Origin: Propionibacteriaceae bacterium
GTDB taxonomy: Bacteria > Actinomycetota > Actinomycetes > Propionibacteriales > Propionibacteriaceae
Assembly: GCA_009780915.1 (NCBI GenBank)
Contig: WQZD01000016.1
Span: forward strand, 1 to 64,000
Reading direction: 5' to 3'
DNA: 64,000 bases
A model generated the notes under the pieces. It ran no database searches. It was not told the DNA's origin and worked only from the letters and a program-made list of their open reading frames with translations. Below, in pieces: positions 24,960-34,300 of this stretch (positions are counted from its first letter, which is position 1; the number at the start of each line of letters is the position of its first letter). The translations under genes and the position numbers were made by a program.

Positions 24960-26053
24960 CTAGTTTGGTTGCACTGTGGGGGATCGGAGATTTCTTCACG
25001 TCAATCATGACGCCCTTGCACGCGGCGATGGCGTTCGTCATCATGTGGGCGTACAAGTTCTGGTCCCTGGTCACGGGCCCCGGCGAGGGAGTCACCTGGG
25101 CGCTGTCGATCATGACCCTGACGGTCATCGTGCGCACCATCTTGATCCCGTTGTTCATCCGTCAGATCAACTCGGCGCGCAACATGCAGATCATCCAGCC
25201 GAAGATCAAAGAGCTGCAGGACAAGTACGGGTCTGACCGCGAGAAGCTCGGCATCGAGACGCAGAAGCTGATGAAGGCCGAAGGGGTCAACCCGTTGGCG
25301 TCCTGCTTCCCCCTGATCTTGCAGATGCCGGTGTTCATCGCGCTGTACCAGGTGCTGTACGCCGCCGCCAACGGCCGTGCCCTGGGGTACTCGTTCGTCC
25401 ACAACCCTGACCTGGTCGCCTCCCTGAACCACGCGGAGATCTTCGGGGCCAGGCTCGCGGACCACTTCTGGCTCAGCGACTGGAGCCAGTTCGACGCCAC
25501 CCAGATCATGGCCGTCATCCTCGTGCTGATGATGACCGGCCTGCTGTTCGTCACGCAGAAGCAGTTGATGGGCAAGAACATGCCGCCCGAGGCGATGACC
25601 GGCCCCATGGCGCAGCAGCAGAAGATGATGCTGTACATCTTCCCGTTCATGTACCTGTTCATGGGCGTCATGATCCCCGTCGGCGTGCTGCTGTACTGGG
25701 TGACTAACAACGCGTGGACCCTGGTCCAGCAGTTCCTGCTCATCCACAACAACCCCACACCGGGGACCCCCGCGTACATCGACTGGGAAGAGCGGATGAT
25801 CAAGAAGGGCCGTGACCCCAAGGAGATCGCCGAGGCGCGTCGCGCCAAGAGGTCGAAGGCGCCCAAGGCGGCCCCGTCCCGTCAGGTGGGTCCCGCCGTG
25901 GCGTCCACCGGGACGACCAGTCCCAAGGACGGATCGGAGAAGGCCACGACCGACACTCCCCCGACCACTGGCGTGGTGCGTCAGCAGATCCAGCGCCAGC
26001 AGCCCGCGCGACAGACGCGGGCCACCCGTACGACCCCGAAGAAGAAACCCTGA
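24956..26053 (+). CDS. yidC: membrane protein insertase YidC
   Basis: YidC/Oxa1 inserts membrane proteins alone or with the Sec translocon. The 365-residue product has the Oxa1 core with hydrophobic segments near residues 20-45, 100-125, 175-205 and 220-250, and the conserved VTWALSIMTLTVIVRTILIP region with the hydrophilic-groove Arg. It lacks the large periplasmic domain of Gram-negative YidC, as expected. The C-terminal 90 residues are a basic, disordered tail, common in actinobacteria and able to contact the ribosome. The ATG overlaps the yidD stop (ATGA). Confidence 0.95.
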   Translation: MTSLVALWGIGDFFTSIMTPLHAAMAFVIMWAYKFWSLVTGPGEGVTWALSIMTLTVIVRTILIPLFIRQINSARNMQIIQPKIKELQDKYGSDREKLGIETQKLMKAEGVNPLASCFPLILQMPVFIALYQVLYAAANGRALGYSFVHNPDLVASLNHAEIFGARLADHFWLSDWSQFDATQIMAVILVLMMTGLLFVTQKQLMGKNMPPEAMTGPMAQQQKMMLYIFPFMYLFMGVMIPVGVLLYWVTNNAWTLVQQFLLIHNNPTPGTPAYIDWEERMIKKGRDPKEIAEARRAKRSKAPKAAPSRQVGPAVASTGTTSPKDGSEKATTDTPPTTGVVRQQIQRQQPARQTRATRTTPKKKP

Positions 26054-26106
26054 CTGGGCGACGCACGGACAACTAACCATAGATGTGACCCTCGTAGGGA
26101 GGGGCG

Positions 26107-26673
26107 ATGAAGGGAAAGAGCATGAGCGAAGAGACGAAAGACCAGGCCGAGCAGGTCGAGGCGACGGTGGCGGACGACCAGGCGAAGACCGAGTCGACGC
26201 AGACCACCGAGGAGCAGATGGACGACCTCACCCTCGAGGGCGAGACCGCGGCTGACTATCTTGAAGAACTGTTGGATATCGCGGACTTGGATGGGGACAT
26301 CGACACCTATGTCGAGGCGGGTCGCCCGCACGTGTCCATCCTGACCTCCGGCGACAAGCTGGTGGGCGCCAACGGCGAGGTGCTGGAAGCATTGCAGGAC
26401 CTGTCGCGTCTCGCGGTGCTGACCAAGCTGGGGCATCACTCCCGGCTGATGCTGGACGTGGCCGGGCACCGTGACAGGCGCCGCCAGGAGCTCCAGGAAA
26501 TCGTCGCCGCTGCGGTGGCAGAGCTGAACACCTCGGGCGAGCCGCAGGCGTTGGCCGCCATGAACCCGTTCGAGCGCAAGATCGTCCACGACGCCGTCGC
26601 GGCCGCAGGATTGCACTCCGAGTCCGAAGGTGAAGGCGAGAAGCGCCACGTCGTGATCAGCGCGTCTGCGTGA
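26107..26673 (+). CDS. jag: Jag/KhpB RNA-binding protein with KH and R3H domains
   Basis: Jag (KhpB) is a single-stranded RNA-binding protein that works with KhpA in cell-wall and division control. The 188-residue product has an acidic disordered N-terminal part (to about residue 45), a KH-like domain (about 50-115, SGDKLVGANGEVLEALQDL contains the GxxG-type loop) and a C-terminal R3H domain with the hallmark spacing of Arg and His (about 120-185, MNPFERKIVHDAVAA). A start at 26122 is possible, but the ATG at 26107 has GGGAGG close by. Its stop overlaps the rsmG start. Confidence 0.88.
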   Translation: MKGKSMSEETKDQAEQVEATVADDQAKTESTQTTEEQMDDLTLEGETAADYLEELLDIADLDGDIDTYVEAGRPHVSILTSGDKLVGANGEVLEALQDLSRLAVLTKLGHHSRLMLDVAGHRDRRRQELQEIVAAAVAELNTSGEPQALAAMNPFERKIVHDAVAAAGLHSESEGEGEKRHVVISASA

Positions 26674-27302
26674 CCGACGTGTCCGTGCCTGTTCCGGCGG
26701 ACCTCACCGGGGTGTGTTCCACCGTCTTCGGCGAGCGACTCCCCCTGGCGCGACGGTACGCGGAGTTGTTGGCTGGAGAAGGGATCGAGTGGGGCCTCAT
26801 CGGACCTCGTGAGACCGAGCGGATTTGGGAGCGCCACATCCTCAACAGCGTGTGCGTGTCGCCGCTGATCGATGATGGGCTGCGTGTGGCGGACATCGGG
26901 TCTGGGGCTGGTCTGCCCGGGATCCCCCTGGCCATCGCGCGACCGGATCTGTCGGTGTGCTTGGTCGAGCCCATGGAGAGGCGAGTCGACTTCCTGAATC
27001 TGTGCGTGTCCGAGCTGGGGCTCGGCGACACTGTTTCTGTGGTGCGGTCTCGGGTCGAGGAGTACCACGGGGTCGTGGATGTCGTTGTGTGCCGTGCTGT
27101 GTCATCTGTGACGTCTCTTGTGGGGATGACTGCTGGACTCGTGGGGCCGGCTGTGCTGTTGGCGATCAAGGGGGATCGTGCGCCGGTTGAGATTTCCGAT
27201 GCTGCTGGTGAATTGCGGAGGCGTCGGTTGACGGCTTCTGTCGAGCGGGTGGCCGTGGATGGCATGGTAGTCGGGACTGTGGTACGGATCGCTGAGAGAT
27301 GA
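26670..27302 (+). CDS. rsmG: 16S rRNA (guanine527-N7)-methyltransferase RsmG
   Basis: RsmG (GidB) uses S-adenosylmethionine to methylate G527 in 16S rRNA. The 210-residue product shows WERHILNS and the SAM-binding motif VADIGSGAGLPGIPLAIARP at about residues 75-94, then LVEPMERRVDFL. It starts at a GTG overlapping the jag stop (GTGA). From about position 27060 onward the codon use is visibly richer in T than in the neighbours, just before the repeat-filled gap ahead of parA. Confidence 0.93.
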   Translation: MTDVSVPVPADLTGVCSTVFGERLPLARRYAELLAGEGIEWGLIGPRETERIWERHILNSVCVSPLIDDGLRVADIGSGAGLPGIPLAIARPDLSVCLVEPMERRVDFLNLCVSELGLGDTVSVVRSRVEEYHGVVDVVVCRAVSSVTSLVGMTAGLVGPAVLLAIKGDRAPVEISDAAGELRRRRLTASVERVAVDGMVVGTVVRIAER

Positions 27303-27314
27303 TTGTCGTCAGAT

Positions 27315-27498
27315 GATGCTCTTTGCTGAGTTGGGGCCGGTGCGCCCTGCCTCGGCGGGTCCTCCCCACTTTTCCTCGGACGCGGTCGGCTTCCGTGAGT
27401 CGCCACTTTCGTTGGCATTATTCCATTTGGAGGTCAGTGGAGGGCCTCCTGCGCCCTGCGGACGTGGGGCGCCCCCCCGCCGGGCGCGGTCGCGAGTT
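27315..27498 (+). repeat. left arm of a 184-bp imperfect inverted repeat
   Basis: This segment is closely matched, in inverted orientation, by 27781-27965. Shared blocks include CCTCGGCGGGTCCTCCCCAC, GTGAGTCGCCACTTTCGTTG and CGCCGGGCGCGGTCGCGAGT. It starts 12 bases after rsmG and ends before a 282-bp centre. The arms have no coding pattern I trust. Such a structure could be a decayed mobile element or an intergenic repeat family. Confidence 0.65.
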
Positions 27499-27535
27499 CC
27501 ACGGATCGTGAGGCGGATTGTTGAGGAACCCTGAA

Positions 27536-27729
27536 CTTTTTGGGGCTTGGCGCCGACTCTTCATTTCAGGCTTGGATGTGAGTCAGGCGCCCTGAGTGGA
27601 GAAGGTTGTGGGGCTGTCGATGGAGAGAGGCTCGGGTCCGGGTTTCGTAGATCACAAAGCTGACCGACCACTTTCTTTGGGATTTCGGTGCCGACTCGTC
27701 ATTGAAGGGTGGGATGTGAGTCACGCGCC
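27536..27729. repeat. direct repeat of about 57 bp within the inverted-repeat centre
   Basis: Positions 27536-27592 and 27671-27729 share a degenerate sequence including GCCGACTC, GGATGTGAGTCA and GCGCC in the same order and spacing. Together with the flanking inverted repeat they fill the gap 27303-28082. No gene is seen in that gap. Confidence 0.5.
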
Positions 27730-27780
27730 CAGCCCCCAAAGTTAGTGGCATCTCTCCTCATAGACTGACTGATATGTGGT

Positions 27781-27965
27781 AACTCGCGACCGCGCCCGGC
27801 GGGGGGGCTACCCACGTCCGCAGGGCGCAGGGCGGCATAGCGCCGACCTGTCCAAGGAATAATTCCAACGAAAGTGGCGACTCACGGAGGCCGACTGCGA
27901 ACGAGGAAAAGTGGGGAGGACCCGCCGAGGCAGGGAGCAGACACCACAACTCAACAAAGAGCATC
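27781..27965 (-). repeat. right arm of the 184-bp imperfect inverted repeat
   Basis: This is the inverted partner of 27315-27498. Its outer end runs into the 19-bp tandem repeats at 27951, and the matching left end contains one copy of the same 19-mer in reverse, so the repeat boundary includes one tandem unit. Confidence 0.65.
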
Positions 27966-28062
27966 AAAATCAACAAAGAGCATCAAACTCAGCGAAGCCC
28001 ACATACATCAACAAAGAGCATCAGTCCAGCAAGAGCACCCAGCTCAGCAAAGAACATCCACC
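27951..28062 (+). repeat. 19-bp tandem repeats upstream of parA
   Basis: Six units follow in phase at 27951, 27970, 27989, 28008, 28027 and 28044. The best unit is TCAACAAAGAGCATCAAAA; units 1, 2 and 4 share its first 15 bases, units 3 and 6 are diverged, and unit 5 is two bases shorter. The array is A-rich against a GC-rich chromosome and ends about 20 bp before the parA promoter. It looks like a set of protein-binding iterons. Confidence 0.65.
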
Positions 28063-28082
28063 CCAATAATCCACACCCCAGA

Positions 28083-28111
28083 TTGGGAATGTCGTACCTG
28101 AAAGCTAGGAT
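28083..28111 (+). promoter_or_regulatory. parAB promoter
   Basis: TTGGGA at 28083-28088 and TAGGAT at 28106-28111 are separated by 17 bases. The predicted start of transcription is about 37 bases before the parA ATG, which has a GAAAGG ribosome site. Confidence 0.5.
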
Positions 28112-28154
28112 AGTGATTCGTCAGTTTGACGCTGGAATCGTAGAAAGGTGCGAC

Positions 28155-29051
28155 ATGGCGACACATCCTCGTCCGAGGACGGAGTTGTTCGATGGCCCCG
28201 AAACTCCACCACTCACCACGAGCGAACCCGACTCTGATTCCGGGAATGTTTCACATGAAACACTCCCCCGGCCGACGGAGACTCGTGTGATCGTGATCGC
28301 CAACCAGAAAGGCGGCGTCGGCAAGACGACGACCGCGGTGAACATCGCGGCCGCCCTGGGATTCGGCGGCCTTCGCGTGCTCCTCGTCGACATGGACCCG
28401 CAAGGGAACGCGTCGACCGCCCTGGGCGTGGATCATCGTCAGGGCATCCGGGGGACGTACGAGGTGCTCCTGGACGGGGATGCTATCGGCTGGCACGTCG
28501 TCCAGAGCACGGAAGCTCCCGGGTTGTGGGTCCTGCCCGCGACCATCGATCTCGCGGCGGCCGAGCTGGAGCTCGTCAGCGTCGCCGGTCGCGAGCGTCG
28601 TCTGGCTGACGCGCTGGACGTGTATCTGCGCCAGCACACCTACGACTACGTCCTGTTCGACTGTCCCCCGTCCTTGGGACTGCTCACCCTCAACGCGCTG
28701 GTCGCCGCCAAGGAGATCCTGATCCCCATCCAGTGCGAGTACTACGCGCTCGAAGGGGTGAGCCAGCTGCTGAGGACGATCGACCTGGTGAAGGGGAACC
28801 TCAACGACGACCTCGCCCTCTCGACGGTCCTGTTGACGATGTTCGACGGGCGCACACGTCTGGCCACGCAGGTGGCGGACGAAGTCCGGGCGCACTTCCC
28901 GGAGCAGACGCTGGACACGGTGATCCCCCGCTCGGTGAGGATCTCCGAGGCGCCCAGCTACGGCCAGACCGTCATCACGTACCATCGGGCTTCGGCTGGC
29001 GGGCAGGCGTACCTGGCCGCCACCGCAGAGATCGCCTCACGCGCCAACTAA
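28155..29051 (+). CDS. parA: chromosome-partitioning ATPase ParA (Soj)
   Basis: ParA is a Walker-type ATPase that, with ParB bound at parS, moves replicated origins apart. From the ATG at 28155 the product has 298 residues. A deviant Walker A motif KGGVGKTTT (in ANQKGGVGKTTTAVN) lies at about residues 57-65, DMDPQGNAS at about 85-93 and the Walker B region VLFDCPPSLG at about 170-179. The first 45 residues are a variable, Pro/Thr-rich leader within which a parS-like site is embedded. An upstream in-frame ATG at 28083 overlaps the promoter, so it is not used here. parB follows after 11 bases. Confidence 0.95.
   Translation: MATHPRPRTELFDGPETPPLTTSEPDSDSGNVSHETLPRPTETRVIVIANQKGGVGKTTTAVNIAAALGFGGLRVLLVDMDPQGNASTALGVDHRQGIRGTYEVLLDGDAIGWHVVQSTEAPGLWVLPATIDLAAAELELVSVAGRERRLADALDVYLRQHTYDYVLFDCPPSLGLLTLNALVAAKEILIPIQCEYYALEGVSQLLRTIDLVKGNLNDDLALSTVLLTMFDGRTRLATQVADEVRAHFPEQTLDTVIPRSVRISEAPSYGQTVITYHRASAGGQAYLAATAEIASRAN
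28247..28262. promoter_or_regulatory. parS: parS-like centromere site inside parA
   Basis: TGTTTCACATGAAACA matches the 16-bp consensus parS TGTTTCACGTGAAACA at all but one central base. It lies in the 5' end of parA, in the variable leader region of the protein, about 6 kb from oriC, which is the normal distance for a parS. No other match this good was seen in the window. Confidence 0.75.
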
Positions 29052-29062
29052 GGAGAGAAGAC

Positions 29063-29971
29063 ATGGCAGCACAGAAACACACTGGATTGGGACGCGGGCT
29101 GGGAGAGCTCTTCCAGAACACCACGGTGGACGCGAGTCCGGAGGCGCACCTCGGCGACTCGATGCCCAAGGGCTCGCATTTCCTGGAGATCCCTGTCGAG
29201 TCGATCCGTGCGAATCCGCAGCAGCCGCGTACGATCTTCGACCCTGAGCAGATCACGGAGCTGTCGGAGTCGATCAAGGAGGTGGGGCTTCTGCAGCCCA
29301 TCGTCGTGCGTCCCCTGAGCGGGGGGAAGTACGAACTCGTGATGGGCGAGCGGAGGTTGCGGGCGACGAAGGAAGCCGGTCTCACCGTCATTCCGGCGAT
29401 CATCCGGCCCACCGAGGAAGAGGATCTTCTTCGGGACGCCCTGTTGGAGAACATCCAGCGCGTGCAGTTGAACCCCCTGGAAGAGGCGGCCGCGTACCAG
29501 CAGCTTCTGTCCGACTTCGGCTGCACCCAAGAGGAGCTGGCGACCCGGATCAAGAAGTCCCGTCCCCAGATCTCCAACACCATCCGCCTCCTGCGCCTGC
29601 CCACCAGTGTGCAGAAACGCGTCGCCGCAGGCGTCCTGAGCGCCGGTCACGCCCGTGCGCTCCTGGGGCTGGAGGACACGGAGTCCATGGAACGACTGGC
29701 CGCGAAGATCGTCGCCGAGGGGATGTCGGTGCGCGCCACCGAGGAAGCGGTCGCCCTCAGCAGCGGGACCGTTCAGCCCAAGCCCGCACGTGGTCCCAGG
29801 CCGAAGGTGGAGAATCCCCGGGCGCACACTGTGGCCGCTGCCTTGTCGGACAAGTACGACACGAGGGTGGTCGTCGAGATCGGCGCCAAGAAGGGCAAGA
29901 TCGTGATCGAGTTCGCCGGCGAGGAAGACCTTGACCGCATCCTGAACGTGATCGAGCCCGGGCTAGAGTGA
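29063..29971 (+). CDS. parB: chromosome-partitioning protein ParB
   Basis: ParB binds parS, spreads on DNA as a CTP-dependent clamp and stimulates ParA. The 302-residue product has an N-terminal ParA-activating peptide region (LGRGLGELF), the ParB/Srx CTP-binding domain with GERRLRAT at about residues 95-102 and ENIQRVQLNPLEEA, the helix-turn-helix (TQEELATRIKKSRPQISNTIRLL, about 155-177), and a C-terminal dimerisation domain ending IVIEFAGEEDLDRILNVI. The ATG at 29063 has AGGAGAG upstream. Confidence 0.95.
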   Translation: MAAQKHTGLGRGLGELFQNTTVDASPEAHLGDSMPKGSHFLEIPVESIRANPQQPRTIFDPEQITELSESIKEVGLLQPIVVRPLSGGKYELVMGERRLRATKEAGLTVIPAIIRPTEEEDLLRDALLENIQRVQLNPLEEAAAYQQLLSDFGCTQEELATRIKKSRPQISNTIRLLRLPTSVQKRVAAGVLSAGHARALLGLEDTESMERLAAKIVAEGMSVRATEEAVALSSGTVQPKPARGPRPKVENPRAHTVAAALSDKYDTRVVVEIGAKKGKIVIEFAGEEDLDRILNVIEPGLE

Positions 29972-30030
29972 CATATCGGTATGTCGATGTAGTGCTATGT
30001 CGACATATAAACATAGGGATATATGAACAG
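29970..30030. repeat. AT-rich palindromic patch after parB
   Basis: TATGTCGACATA at 29996-30007 is a perfect 12-bp palindrome, and related GACATA/TATGTC half sites surround it (29970-29986 and 30010-30022). It lies directly after the parB stop and could be a terminator or a protein-binding site. Confidence 0.35.
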
Positions 30031-30070
30031 TGACGCGACGGTCGTGGGTCTCGATGTCGTGATTTTCGAC

Positions 30071-30138
30071 GGTCCGCGGGGTTGGACGGTCCGCGGGCTT
30101 GGGCAATCCGTGGGATTGGACGGTCCCTGGGATGGGAC
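30071..30138. repeat. 17-bp tandem repeat downstream of parB
   Basis: Four consecutive 17-bp units start at 30071, 30088, 30105 and 30122, with a partial fifth. Unit 1 is GGTCCGCGGGGTTGGAC; units 3 and 4 differ at a few sites. The array lies in the gap between parB and a convergent lipoprotein gene. Confidence 0.65.
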
Positions 30139-30173
30139 GATCCGCGCCATTCCCCGATTCTGTCTGACCCAGA

Positions 30174-31187
30174 TCACGCGACCCAGTAGAAATCCTCGCC
30201 GGGCAGGAAGCCGCCGATCAGCTGGGGATCGAAGGCGAAGAGGGCCTGGTAGTAGGAGGTCAGGGCGGCGCGCATGTCTGCGCCGGTCACGGACATGAGC
30301 CCACTGCGCGGAATGGCTTGCGCGGCGACCTCGGCGCTCGGCGTGATCCCCTGCTCCGCCACGAGCGCCCCTGTCTCCTGCGGAGAGACGTTGGCGGCGT
30401 CGGCCGAACGGGCGGCGCCCTGGAGGAACGTCGCCACCGTGGCGCGATGCGCGTCGGCGAAGTCCTTGCGCACCACCGTCACCCCGGTGACGACGGGCGT
30501 GCCGGTCGCCTCCTGGAACTGCGCGCCCAAGTCGATGGCGACGGCGAGGGACGGGTCGCGGGCGAGCACGGTGGTGACGTACGGCTCGGGGAGGACGGCG
30601 ATCCCCGTCGGGTCCGCGAGCAGCCGACTGGCGACCTCCGTCGCCTGGGACACGTACCGCACGTCCACCTGCCCGGTCAGCTGATGGGCGGCGAGGACGG
30701 TGCTCATCACGACGTCGGGGGTGGTCCCCTGGCCGGTGGAGTAGACGGTGCGGCCCCGCAAGTCCTCGACCGAGGAGACGAGTCCCGCCCGGGCCACGAC
30801 GTACAAGACGTTGCCCGTGTTGATTCCCGCGACCTGGACGTTGCCGCCCGTGCGGGCATACAAGACGGCTGCGAGATTGGCCGGGACGAGAGCGACATCG
30901 ATGTCGCCCGACACCAGGCCGGGGGTGATGGCGTCCGGGGTGCTCTCCACGGAGAAGGTCGCGGACACAGTCGGACCGAGGTACGTCTCGGGATCGGCCA
31001 TCATCGCGACGATGCCCATCGTCGTCGGGCCGGTCATGGACGCCACGGACATGGCGACGGGATCCGTCGATCCGGGGGTGGATCCGATCCTCACCGGCAG
31101 CCCACAGCCCGCTGTCGCCATGATGAGAACGGCGAGCGCCCCAGCGAGTAGTCCATGAGTCAATCGTCGTGTCATCGGGTCGTCCAT
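30174..31187 (-). CDS. lipoprotein, ABC-transporter substrate-binding (NMT1/SsuA-like)
   Basis: The product has a lipoprotein signal peptide with the lipobox TAGC (MTRRLTHGLLAGALAVLIMATAGCG), so it is anchored on the outer face of the membrane. The rest looks like a periplasmic-binding-protein type 2 fold of the NMT1/TauA/SsuA group: DIDVALVPANLAAVLYA, VVARAGLVSSVEDLRGRTVY, then PEPYVTTVLARDP. Such proteins bind small molecules such as thiamine precursors, sulfonates or nitrate. No permease or ATPase gene is adjacent, so its transporter partner is elsewhere or it is an orphan. The total is 337 residues; an in-frame ATG at 31175 would drop four residues. Confidence 0.75.
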   Translation of the reverse strand: MDDPMTRRLTHGLLAGALAVLIMATAGCGLPVRIGSTPGSTDPVAMSVASMTGPTTMGIVAMMADPETYLGPTVSATFSVESTPDAITPGLVSGDIDVALVPANLAAVLYARTGGNVQVAGINTGNVLYVVARAGLVSSVEDLRGRTVYSTGQGTTPDVVMSTVLAAHQLTGQVDVRYVSQATEVASRLLADPTGIAVLPEPYVTTVLARDPSLAVAIDLGAQFQEATGTPVVTGVTVVRKDFADAHRATVATFLQGAARSADAANVSPQETGALVAEQGITPSAEVAAQAIPRSGLMSVTGADMRAALTSYYQALFAFDPQLIGGFLPGEDFYWVA

Positions 31188-31325
31188 CCGTCGTTCACAA
31201 GGGGTCCCATCATCTCACGGGCGGTCGTCATATGGCCGCAGCACTCTCCCACGGGCGGTCAACCGGTGTGGACGATCATCGTCCGGGACGCTCGTCATCG
31301 ACAGTGGGGTCTCGCCGGCAGTCCC

Positions 31326-34300
31326 TCACCCACGCCCGGGAAAGGGCGCGTACGTGGTGTGCAACAGCTCATGGGCCACTTCGGAGTTCGGCTCGCCGTA
31401 GAACTCGTCGTACAGCCGCTGGATGTCGGGGTTGTCCTGGGACTTCCGGTAGGCGGAGTTCTGGTCGATGTCGATCAGCACCCGCTGGCGGCGTCCCAGC
31501 TCGCCCACCCGATCGGGCGCGGGGTTGCCGGCGCCGGCGATGCAGCCGCCGGGGCACGCCATGATCTCGATGAGGTCATACCCCACATTGTCGCCGGCGA
31601 TGATGCGCTTGACAAGGGGTTCCGCGTTGGCCAGTCCGGAGATCGCCGCGACGCGCACGGTGCGCTGCCCGGCGGTGATCGTGGCCTCGCGCACCCCGGA
31701 GAACCCGGCCACGTCGACGTACTCCAGGTGGTCGGCGACCACTTCTCCGGTGAGCTTGGTCACCGCCATGCGCAGTGCCGCCTCGGCCACCCCGCCAGCC
31801 GCGCCGAACAGCACCCCGGCCCCGGTGACCCGGGCGTACGGCTCGTCGAAGTGGGACGGGGTCACCTTCGTGGGGTCGATCCTCACGCGGGAGAGCATCT
31901 CGATGAACTCCGTGGTGGTGATCACCGCGTCCACGTCCCGTACTCCCCCGGGCGCGAACTCCGGGCGGGCGGCCTCGTACTTCTTGGCCATGCAGGGCAC
32001 GATGGAGACCACGTACAGGTCGTCCAAGGACACCCCGTACTCTGTGGCGAAGTGGTTCTTCACCGTCGCGCCCATCATCTGCTGAGGGGACTTGCACGAG
32101 CTCAGGTGCGGGATGAGCTCGGGGAAGCGTTTCTCGACCATGTTGATCCATCCCGGGCAGCAGGACGTGAACTGCGGCATGACGCCGCCGGAGTCCAGAC
32201 GGTTGAGGAACTCCGTGGTCTCCTCCATGATCGTCAGGTCGGCCGCGAAGGAGAAATCGAAGATCTTGTCGAAGCCGAGCTCCCGCATCAGCCCGGCCAC
32301 GAAACCGGAGGCCTGGTCGAAACCGATGTCGTACATGTCGCAGATCACCGACCTCGGCGCGGGGGCGATGAACCCGACGACGACCTTGGTCGGGTCGTTG
32401 ATCGCGTCGGAGACCGCCGACTGCTCGCGGATGAAGTCCAGGGCGCCGCAGGGGCACGCGGCCACGCACTGGCCGCAGGAGACGCAGTCCGTCTCGATGA
32501 GGGGGCGCCCGTCGCTGGTGCCGACTTTGAGCTGCCCGTTGTGGAACTGGTACGCCAGGACCCCGGGCCCCTCGATCTCGGCGCACGCCGCCACGCACCG
32601 CCCGCAGGAGATGCACTTGTTGTGGTCGCGGACGATGAAGGGATGGTCGCGGTGGATGGGGGCGTACGGGCGCGCGTGGCGCGGCTCGAGGTACTCGACG
32701 TGCCCCTCGGTCGCGGCGGTGCGCAGGTCGCACACGAACCGGGCCTGGCACCCGCACTTCAGGCACCGCCGGGCCTCCGCGCGCGCGTCGGCCAGAGAGT
32801 ACGCGCCGTCGATCTCGACGAAGGGCGTCGGGTCGATCCGCTGCGCGGGCTCCACTTCGGGGATCCGGTGGCGCGACGTGTGCGGCACCCCCAAGAAGGC
32901 GTTGGTCGGCACGTCCTTGTTGGCGCCCAGAGAGCAGTTGTACGCTGGCGGCTCGGGGCGTACGTACCCCCGGGTGACGAAGCGATGGATGGACTCCGCG
33001 GCGCGGCGTCCGGCGGCCACCGCCTGGATGACCGTCGCCGGGCCGGTCACGCAGTCCCCGCCGGCGAAGATCTTGTGGTCGGAGGTCTGCATGGTGGCCG
33101 GGTCGATCTCGATGTCGCCCCACTGGTTGCGCTTCAGCGGCAGGTCGTTGTACAAGAACTGCGTGTCGGTGGACTGCCCGATGGCGCCGATGATCGTGTC
33201 GGCCCGCAACAGGAAGTCCGAGTCGGGGACGGGGACGGGACGCCGACGCCCCGAACGGTCGGGCTCGCCCAACTCCATGCGCATGCAGTGCAGGGCCAGG
33301 GAGGTTCCGACGCGCTCGATGCGGGTCGGCGAGGCGAGGAAGATCATCTCCACCCCCTCCTCCAGGGCGCCGGCGACCTCGTAGGGCTCGGCCGGCATCT
33401 CGTCCCGTGTGCGCCGATAAACTAGTTTCACGTGCGTGGCGCCCACTCTGAGGGCCGTCCGGGCGGCGTCGATGGCGGTGTTGCCGCCGCCCACGATGAG
33501 CACGGTGTCGCCGATGGCGGGGATGATCCCCTTGGCGATCTGCTCCAAGAAGTTGATGCCGAGCCACACGCCTGGCAGGGACTCGCCGTCCAAGTGCATG
33601 CGGGTGGCCATCCAGGAGCCGATGGCCAGGTACACCGCGTCGAAGTCGCGCTGGAGGTCCTCCAGCGAGATGTGGGTGCCGAGTGCGCGCCCGCACTCGA
33701 TGGTGACGCCCACCCGGGTGATCAAGGAGATCTCAGCGTCGAGGGTCTGCTTGGGCAGGCGGTACTGGGGGATCCCGTACCGCATCATCCCGCCGGGCTG
33801 GGGCTGACGGTCGAAGACGGTCACATCGTGGCCGTCCTGGGCCAGGTAGAACGCGGCCGACAACCCGGAGGGTCCCGCGCCCACCACGGCGATGCGCTTG
33901 CCGGTGGCGGGGGCGACATCGGGGACCCAGGGATCCTCGGAGTCCATGTCGGCGTCCGCCGCGAAGCGTTTCACCCAGTTGATCGCCACCGGCTCGTCCA
34001 CGAGATTGCGCCGACAGGCGTACTCGCACGGGTGGGGGCAGACCCGCCCGCACACGGACGGGAAGGGGTTGCGGTCCTTGATGACCTTGATCGCCGCCCT
34101 CAGGTTCCCGTCCGCGACGAGCGAGAGGTAGCGCTGGATGTCGATCTTGGCGGGGCAGGTCTGCTGGCACGGCGCGAGGCAGTCCGCGTTGTGATCGGTC
34201 AGCAGTTGTTCGAGGCGCACGTGCCGGAAGGCGTCGATCTGCTCGGAGTGCGTGGCGATCTCCAGCCCCTCCTCCACGGGGGTGATGCAGGCCTTGACCG

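Noticed and set aside
27315..27965. An insertion sequence in the rsmG-parA gap
   Set aside because: The inverted repeats enclose only 282 bp with no transposase frame, and no target duplication was seen. It is reported as a repeat instead.
31155..33425. A 756-codon plus-strand frame opposite the hydrogenase
   Set aside because: No motif is present and the hydrogenase is certain on the other strand.
33421..33440. A second parS near GTTTCACGTG at about 33426
   Set aside because: Only about ten of sixteen bases match, and it lies within the hydrogenase coding sequence; the right half site is missing.
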